From: an uncultured Rhodobacter sp.
GTDB lineage: Bacteria; Pseudomonadota; Alphaproteobacteria; Rhodobacterales; Rhodobacteraceae
Direction: 5' to 3'
NCBI GenBank assembly: GCA_937901435.1
Contig: CALGTJ010000511.1
Location: 1-18,728 of the forward strand
Length of the DNA: 18,728 nucleotides
Shown here: positions 14,778 to 18,728 of the stretch, piece after piece
How the letters are laid out: every line of letters begins with the position of its first letter
Position numbering within the stretch: the first letter of the stretch is position 1
The notes under the pieces: model-generated
Databases searched by the model: none
What the model was told of the DNA's origin: nothing
What the model saw: only the letters and a program-made list of their open reading frames with translations
Translations under genes and position numbers: made by a program

Positions 14778-15538
14778 TCAGCCCGGCTTTGATTGCTGCG
14801 CTATCGCGCCATGCTGATCTGACGATTGCGCTGAGTGGAGGGGTGGATAGCATGACTTTGGCGCATGTCGGCAGCCGTGTGTTGGGGCAGCGGGTGCGGG
14901 TGATACATGCCATTTCGCCCGCTGTACCGCCTGTGGCCACGGCGCGTGTGCAGGCCCATGCTGCGCGTGCAGGTTGGCGTCTGGAATTTGTCGATGCTGG
15001 TGAGTTCGATGATCCTCGCTACCGCGCCAATCCCGTAAATCGCTGTTACTTTTGCAAATCCAACCTATACGCCACGATTGCCGGTCTGGCAGAGGGCGCT
15101 ATTGCTTCGGGCACCAATGCCGATGATCTGGGCGATTTCCGCCCCGGCCTGAAGGCGGCCGAAGAATGGAAGGTTGTGCACCCATACGTTGAAGCCGGGA
15201 TAGACAAGGCTGCGATCTATGCGCTGGCCAGTTATCTGGGGCTTGACGATTTGGCGGAGTTGCCAGCCCAGCCCTGCCTTGCCAGTCGTGTGGAGACGGG
15301 TCTGGAAGTCAAGGCAAGCGATCTGGAATTTGTTGATCAGATCGAGAGGTTGTTGCGTGCCGACCAAGGGCTGTCAGCGACAGTCCGGTGCCGGATCACC
15401 CACGCAGGCGTTATTGTAGAAACCCAAGGTGCGATACCTCCCCCCGAGGTTGCCGCTGCATGTCAGGCGTCCGGACGCACCTATCTAGGTCATCGTCCCT
15501 ATCGGCAGGGTGCGGCCTTTTTGAGGGCCGGGCCATGA
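14774..15538 (+). CDS. larE: LarE, ATP-dependent sulfur transferase for the nickel-pincer nucleotide
   Basis: The 254-residue product is a PP-loop ATPase with the signature S21-G-G-V-D-S26. LarE adenylates the dicarboxylated nicotinate mononucleotide and adds two sulfurs. Other blocks are NRCYFCKSNLY (88-99), SGTNADDLGDFRPGLKAAEE (112-131) and QPCLASRVETG (166-176), all typical. Three cysteines stand out: C91 and C94 in a C-x-x-C pair, and C168. Lactiplantibacillus LarE uses a single sacrificial cysteine. Three-cysteine LarE proteins are known to carry an iron-sulfur cluster, so this one is probably of that type. The frame extends upstream to 14651, but the ATG at 14774 overlaps the larC stop as ATGA and places the PP-loop normally. 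It is slightly shorter than usual for LarE. Confidence 0.93.
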   Translation: MISPALIAALSRHADLTIALSGGVDSMTLAHVGSRVLGQRVRVIHAISPAVPPVATARVQAHAARAGWRLEFVDAGEFDDPRYRANPVNRCYFCKSNLYATIAGLAEGAIASGTNADDLGDFRPGLKAAEEWKVVHPYVEAGIDKAAIYALASYLGLDDLAELPAQPCLASRVETGLEVKASDLEFVDQIERLLRADQGLSATVRCRITHAGVIVETQGAIPPPEVAAACQASGRTYLGHRPYRQGAAFLRAGP

Positions 15539-16176
15539 AAGAACATCGCATGGACTGGGATCGCGCATCACGCACCGGAACGGCCGAAGCGGTGTTGTGC
15601 GACAGCAAGACAAGCGCACAGATCGCTGCCATTCTGTTTGCCGCCGAAACAGCGGGTCAACGTCTTTTGCTGACCCGGTTGTCCAAAGGCAAGGCCAGGA
15701 AGCTGGCCCGTGCCACGCTGGACTATGAGAGGGCCAGTCAAACGGCCATTCTGGGCGGCCCGCCGCCTGATCCTATGCGCAATGGCATCGGTATCGTCGC
15801 GGCAGGCACGTCTGATCTGGCCATTGCCCGTGAGGCGCGGCGAACATTGGCGTTTCATGGCGTAGAGGCGCCGATAACAGCGGATGTTGGAGTTGCCGGA
15901 ATTTGGCGGCTGATGGATCAGGTCGAAACCTTGCGCCAGCACCGTGTTCTGATTGCAATCGCGGGCATGGAAGGGGCGCTGTTCAGTGTTTTGGCAGGGC
16001 TGGTGCGCGCGCCTGTGATTGCGGTGCCCGCCCCCGTTGGACATGGAGTTGCCGAAGGGGGACGTCTTGCGCTTGATGCAGCCCTTGGAGGCTGCGCGCC
16101 GGGGGTCGTGGTCGTGAATATTGGGAACGGATTTGGGGCGGCCTGTGCGGCATTGCGCATGTTGGGCGACAGATGA
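15535..16176 (+). CDS. larB: LarB, nicotinate adenine dinucleotide carboxylase/hydrolase of the NPN pathway
   Basis: The 213-residue product fits LarB, which carboxylates the pyridinium ring of nicotinic acid adenine dinucleotide and hydrolyses its phosphoanhydride, the first step of cofactor synthesis. The N-terminal region D-WDRASRTGTAEAVLCDSKTS is the usual LarB lead-in. The AIRC-like (PurE-related) domain reads GIVAAGTSDLAIAREA (about 85-100), ADVGVAGIWRLMDQV and IAGMEGALFSVLAGL. The C-terminal CAPGVVVVNIGNGFGAA contains C187, the position expected for the catalytic cysteine. The familiar NIDNGFG motif reads NIGNGFG here. The true start is 15535 (ATGA overlap with larE, GAGGG at 15523-15527), although the frame is open further upstream. 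Confidence 0.92.
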   Translation: MKEHRMDWDRASRTGTAEAVLCDSKTSAQIAAILFAAETAGQRLLLTRLSKGKARKLARATLDYERASQTAILGGPPPDPMRNGIGIVAAGTSDLAIAREARRTLAFHGVEAPITADVGVAGIWRLMDQVETLRQHRVLIAIAGMEGALFSVLAGLVRAPVIAVPAPVGHGVAEGGRLALDAALGGCAPGVVVVNIGNGFGAACAALRMLGDR

Positions 16177-17252
16177 GCGGGTTCGTCGCTGAATTTATTT
16201 CCGTCAGAGTGACGCCCACGACCGTCTGGCTCTTCTTGTCACTGAGCGATGGCGAGATAACGGGCTGGGGCGAGGCGACGCTGAACAATCAAGAGGACGC
16301 CGTTGCCGCGTGTTTCAAAGCATTGCCTGCGCGTCTAAGTGCGGCTGACCTTGGGCGATTGCCATTTGACACATTGCCGAATGCGGCGGTGTCCTCCGCG
16401 CTGCTTCAGGCGCTGGCGGACTTGCTGGCGCGCCGTGAAAACGTGCCAGTAAGCCAGCATTTGGGCGGTACTTTGCACACGCAGATTGGCTTGTACGCCA
16501 ACATAAATCGCCGCACGAAGGATCGTGATCCCCAAAGCATGGCGCAAAATGCGGGCCTTGCGTTGGCGCAGGGATATGAGGCGATCAAGATTGCCCCCTT
16601 TGACGAGGTGCAGCCCACCATGTCGTTTCGTGAAATAGCTGCCGCAACAGAGCTTGGTCTGGCCAGGATCGCCGCGGTTCGTGAAATGATCGGGGATCGC
16701 CGTCTGATGGTTGATTGTCATTGGCGGTTTGATCCTGCCGGAGCTGAAGCGCTAATCGCTGCCGTTTCTCCTTTTAATCTTTATTGGATCGAATGCCCGA
16801 TTGCTGAGACAGAAGAGGATATTCCAAGCCTTGTTAAATTACGCGGATTTGCAAATGCCGCAGGAATACGTCTTGCGGGGCTGGAAACTGCGATCCAGCG
16901 AAACGGCTTTGCGCCTTATCTTGCGGCCGGTGCCTATGATGTGATGATGCCGGATGTGAAATACTGTGGCGGCCCGCGTGAGATGCTGGCGATCGCTGCG
17001 GATCTGGCGCGCCACGGCGTCGCCTTTTCCCCGCACAATCCCACTGGTCCGATTTGCCATGCTCACAGCCTGCATGTCTGTGCCGCCTTGCCGCAAACTG
17101 ACCTGTTGGAACATCAGTTCGATGAGACTCCGATGTTTGCCAGTTTGGTTGAGGGACCACTTGAGAAACCCATCAATGGGAATGTCACAATGCCAGCGAT
17201 CGAAGCGGGCCTTGGCGTGTCTTTGATTGCTCCGGAAAGAGGTGCGGCATGA
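16173..17252 (+). CDS. Mandelate racemase/enolase-superfamily enzyme 2 (D-x-H type, galactonate-dehydratase-like active site)
   Basis: The 359-residue protein is a second MR/MLE enzyme, only distantly similar to the first. Active-site candidates are K139-I-A141 (second strand, so K-x-A rather than K-x-K), D181-C-H183 in VDCHWRFD, E207 in WIECPI, E238 in AGLETA, D261 in PDVKYCGG, H288 in SPHNPTGP and E313 in LLEHQFDE. The D-x-H pair, with the histidine acting as an acid, is characteristic of galactonate-dehydratase-type members. The missing second lysine argues against a racemase. The GGE motif is altered to GLE. A sugar-acid or hydroxy-acid dehydratase role is likely and the substrate is unknown. 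Both ends carry ATGA overlaps with neighbouring genes. Confidence 0.88.
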   Translation: MSGFVAEFISVRVTPTTVWLFLSLSDGEITGWGEATLNNQEDAVAACFKALPARLSAADLGRLPFDTLPNAAVSSALLQALADLLARRENVPVSQHLGGTLHTQIGLYANINRRTKDRDPQSMAQNAGLALAQGYEAIKIAPFDEVQPTMSFREIAAATELGLARIAAVREMIGDRRLMVDCHWRFDPAGAEALIAAVSPFNLYWIECPIAETEEDIPSLVKLRGFANAAGIRLAGLETAIQRNGFAPYLAAGAYDVMMPDVKYCGGPREMLAIAADLARHGVAFSPHNPTGPICHAHSLHVCAALPQTDLLEHQFDETPMFASLVEGPLEKPINGNVTMPAIEAGLGVSLIAPERGAA

Positions 17253-18628
17253 GCAACCGTGACCTTGGTATTACCGTTATGCCAGAATACGTTCAGTCCG
17301 ACGGCTTGGACGCGGTTTTGGACAATATAGCAGGAGTGGCGCGCGCGGGTTCGCTGACAACATCCCCCTATGTGGCAGCGCTGGCGAAGAGCGGAACCGG
17401 TCACCGAGAGCCTCCCAGCGATAGTGGGTTGGGTCAAAAACGGCTTCTTGACCGCTCACTTTGGGGGAAACGCGAATTATGGATGACGGCGGCGCCTTCG
17501 TTTCGGCCAGACGCGCGGCTTTATGAAGGGCTTGCCTATCGTCCGCCGAAACCAAATGCGCTGACCGATGAACAGGGAGCAGTCGTTGGACAATTTGTAA
17601 CGGCAGCCAAGGCGCGGGGACTTGAAGTCTGGATGCAAATTCAGGCGGCGATCCCACCTTGTTACCGTGTGCAGTTCGGTGGTCCAAGGCCTGAAGACGA
17701 ACCGCTGTTGCCAACCGGGCACGCGCGTACCGGGCGGGTTGATCGCAACGCCTCGCTGGTATCGCCAGACGTGCGTGACTATGTGCGCGCAATCACGCGG
17801 GATTTGTGCCAAACCTACCCTCAGATTGACGGGCTTAAATATGATTGGCCAGAGTACCCGGTCTATCATTTCGACGCCCTGTTTTTCGATTTCAATCCGG
17901 CGACGGTGCCGCACGCCAAAGCGCTTGGGCTGGACTTGAGTGCCCTCGCGCAGGGCACTTTAGCGTTTCTTTCCGATGTTGGCGACGGAACCCTACGCCG
18001 CAAATCCATTTCACTTGAAGATTTTGACAGTTTTCGCGACAGCCTTTTTAGCGCCTATCCGGTTCTGCGCGAGCTTATCGCCTTGCGCCGAGCTGTCGTT
18101 ACAGACTTCGCCAAGTTTCTGCGTCTGTGTGTTGACGAGGCCAGTGGGGGCACATGCAAGCTTTTCCTGCACGCCTTTCCGCCTCCGTTGAACATCGGCA
18201 CAGGCTTCGATCCTGGGCAAGTCGCCCCGTATTGTGATGCGATTGGTGTAAAATTCTACACAATGCATTGGCCGATGATCGAGGCTGACTATTTGTCCGC
18301 ACTTACAAGCCGCAGTGATTTTTCGCCGCCCGAAGTCGCGCGTGCCCTAAGTCGCATTCTTCAATTGTCACCAGATCGCCCACGCGATCCTGAAGACATC
18401 CGTTATCCAGAGCCGCACGAACCCCATGGTGCTTCAAGCGCGTTAATCCGCGCAAAGATAGATCAGGCACGACGCGCAGCGGGGACAACGCCGGTCTGGG
18501 GTATGTCCCACGGGTACGGGCCGACCGACGACGTTATGCGGCGTTTCCACGCGCTTGGAGAAGGGCCTGTGCAAATGAACCGGTATGCTTATTTGTCAGA
18601 CGAAAAACTTGCGGCTTTGGGCGCGTGA
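17249..18628 (+). CDS. TIM-barrel, glycoside-hydrolase-like protein of unknown function
   Basis: The 459-residue protein is not one I can name. The pattern of alternating strands and helices suggests a (beta/alpha)8 barrel. Segments such as KARGLEVWMQIQAAIPP, SLVSPDVRDYVRAITRDL and IDGLKYDWPEYP (193-204, with acidic candidates D194, D199 and E202) resemble putative glycoside-hydrolase barrels in which an acidic residue ends strand 4. A later segment GVKFYTMHWPMIEADY (333-348) could supply a second acid (E345). The N-terminus is hydrophilic with no signal peptide, so it should be cytoplasmic. Its ATGA overlap with the preceding MR/MLE gene makes it part of the pathway. It might open a glycosidic bond or act on a sugar lactone, but this is inference. 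It appears to be the last gene of the operon within the window. Confidence 0.75.
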   Translation: MSNRDLGITVMPEYVQSDGLDAVLDNIAGVARAGSLTTSPYVAALAKSGTGHREPPSDSGLGQKRLLDRSLWGKRELWMTAAPSFRPDARLYEGLAYRPPKPNALTDEQGAVVGQFVTAAKARGLEVWMQIQAAIPPCYRVQFGGPRPEDEPLLPTGHARTGRVDRNASLVSPDVRDYVRAITRDLCQTYPQIDGLKYDWPEYPVYHFDALFFDFNPATVPHAKALGLDLSALAQGTLAFLSDVGDGTLRRKSISLEDFDSFRDSLFSAYPVLRELIALRRAVVTDFAKFLRLCVDEASGGTCKLFLHAFPPPLNIGTGFDPGQVAPYCDAIGVKFYTMHWPMIEADYLSALTSRSDFSPPEVARALSRILQLSPDRPRDPEDIRYPEPHEPHGASSALIRAKIDQARRAAGTTPVWGMSHGYGPTDDVMRRFHALGEGPVQMNRYAYLSDEKLAALGA

Positions 18629-18665
18629 AGCGTTTTAAGAGCACTGTCAGAGCAAAATCGGTTGA

Positions 18666-18713
18666 GGCGGGCAGGCCCCCTGTGTCAGCGTAGTTGTCCG
18701 CCGCTCTATTTTT
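18666..18713 (+). terminator. Possible intrinsic terminator after the operon
   Basis: GGCGGGC (18666-18672) can pair with GTCCGCC (18696-18702), a 7-bp stem with one G-U pair around a 23-nt loop. A short T-run (18709-18713) lies 6 nt after the stem. The position 37 nt after the last stop codon is right. The long loop and short, offset T-run make it weak, and a rho-dependent end is equally possible. Confidence 0.35.
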
Positions 18714-18728
18714 CCTCTATTTCTCAGG

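Noticed and set aside
1..18728. tRNA or rRNA genes, CRISPR arrays, insertion sequences and prophage genes
   Set aside because: I saw no repeat arrays, transposase-like frames, terminal inverted repeats or structural RNA signatures.

Overview
The window is about 18.7 kb of moderately GC-rich bacterial DNA. It is densely packed with genes, and several traits suggest an alphaproteobacterium, most plausibly a marine member of the Rhodobacteraceae/Roseobacter group. These traits are a tripartite tricarboxylate (TTT/Tct) transporter, a LysR regulator, S1-type sulfatases, and catabolic genes joined by ATGA overlaps. The taxonomic call is inference; no rRNA or phylogenetic marker is present.

Layout. 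Positions 1-320 show no supportable gene. A DUF2461-family gene of unknown function occupies 321-974. A gene-poor stretch (975-1341) precedes a LysR-family regulator (1342-2250). This gene is convergent with a sulfatase on the minus strand (2247-3713), and the two stop codons share a TTAA tetranucleotide. An AT-rich divergent intergenic region (3714-3821) separates that sulfatase from a 14-gene plus-strand operon running from tctC (3822) to 18628. Gene order is tctC, tctB, tctA, sulfatase, LarA-family racemase/epimerase, sulfatase, mandelate-racemase/enolase-superfamily (MR/MLE) enzyme 1, UxaA/SuyA-like small subunit, UxaA/SuyB-like large subunit, larC, larE, larB, MR/MLE enzyme 2, and a TIM-barrel protein of unknown function. 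From the second sulfatase onward every junction is an ATGA or TAATG overlap, so this is one translationally coupled unit.

How the genes may work together (inference). A TTT importer takes up a small anionic acid. Three S1-type sulfatases, all lacking a signal peptide, would remove O-sulfate groups in the cytoplasm. A LarA-family enzyme would invert the stereochemistry of an alpha-hydroxy acid using the nickel-pincer nucleotide (NPN) cofactor, and the whole assembly set for that cofactor (LarB, LarE, LarC) is encoded in the same operon. Two dissimilar MR/MLE enzymes and a split altronate-dehydratase/sulfo-lyase-type enzyme would then dehydrate or eliminate from the resulting acids. The simplest reading is a catabolic pathway for a sulfated sugar acid, or a set of stereoisomeric sulfated hydroxy acids, possibly of algal origin. 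I know of no described pathway with this gene combination. The substrate cannot be read from the sequence. The lower pathway (kinase, aldolase, dehydrogenases), the formylglycine-generating enzyme for the sulfatases and a nickel transporter are all absent from the window.
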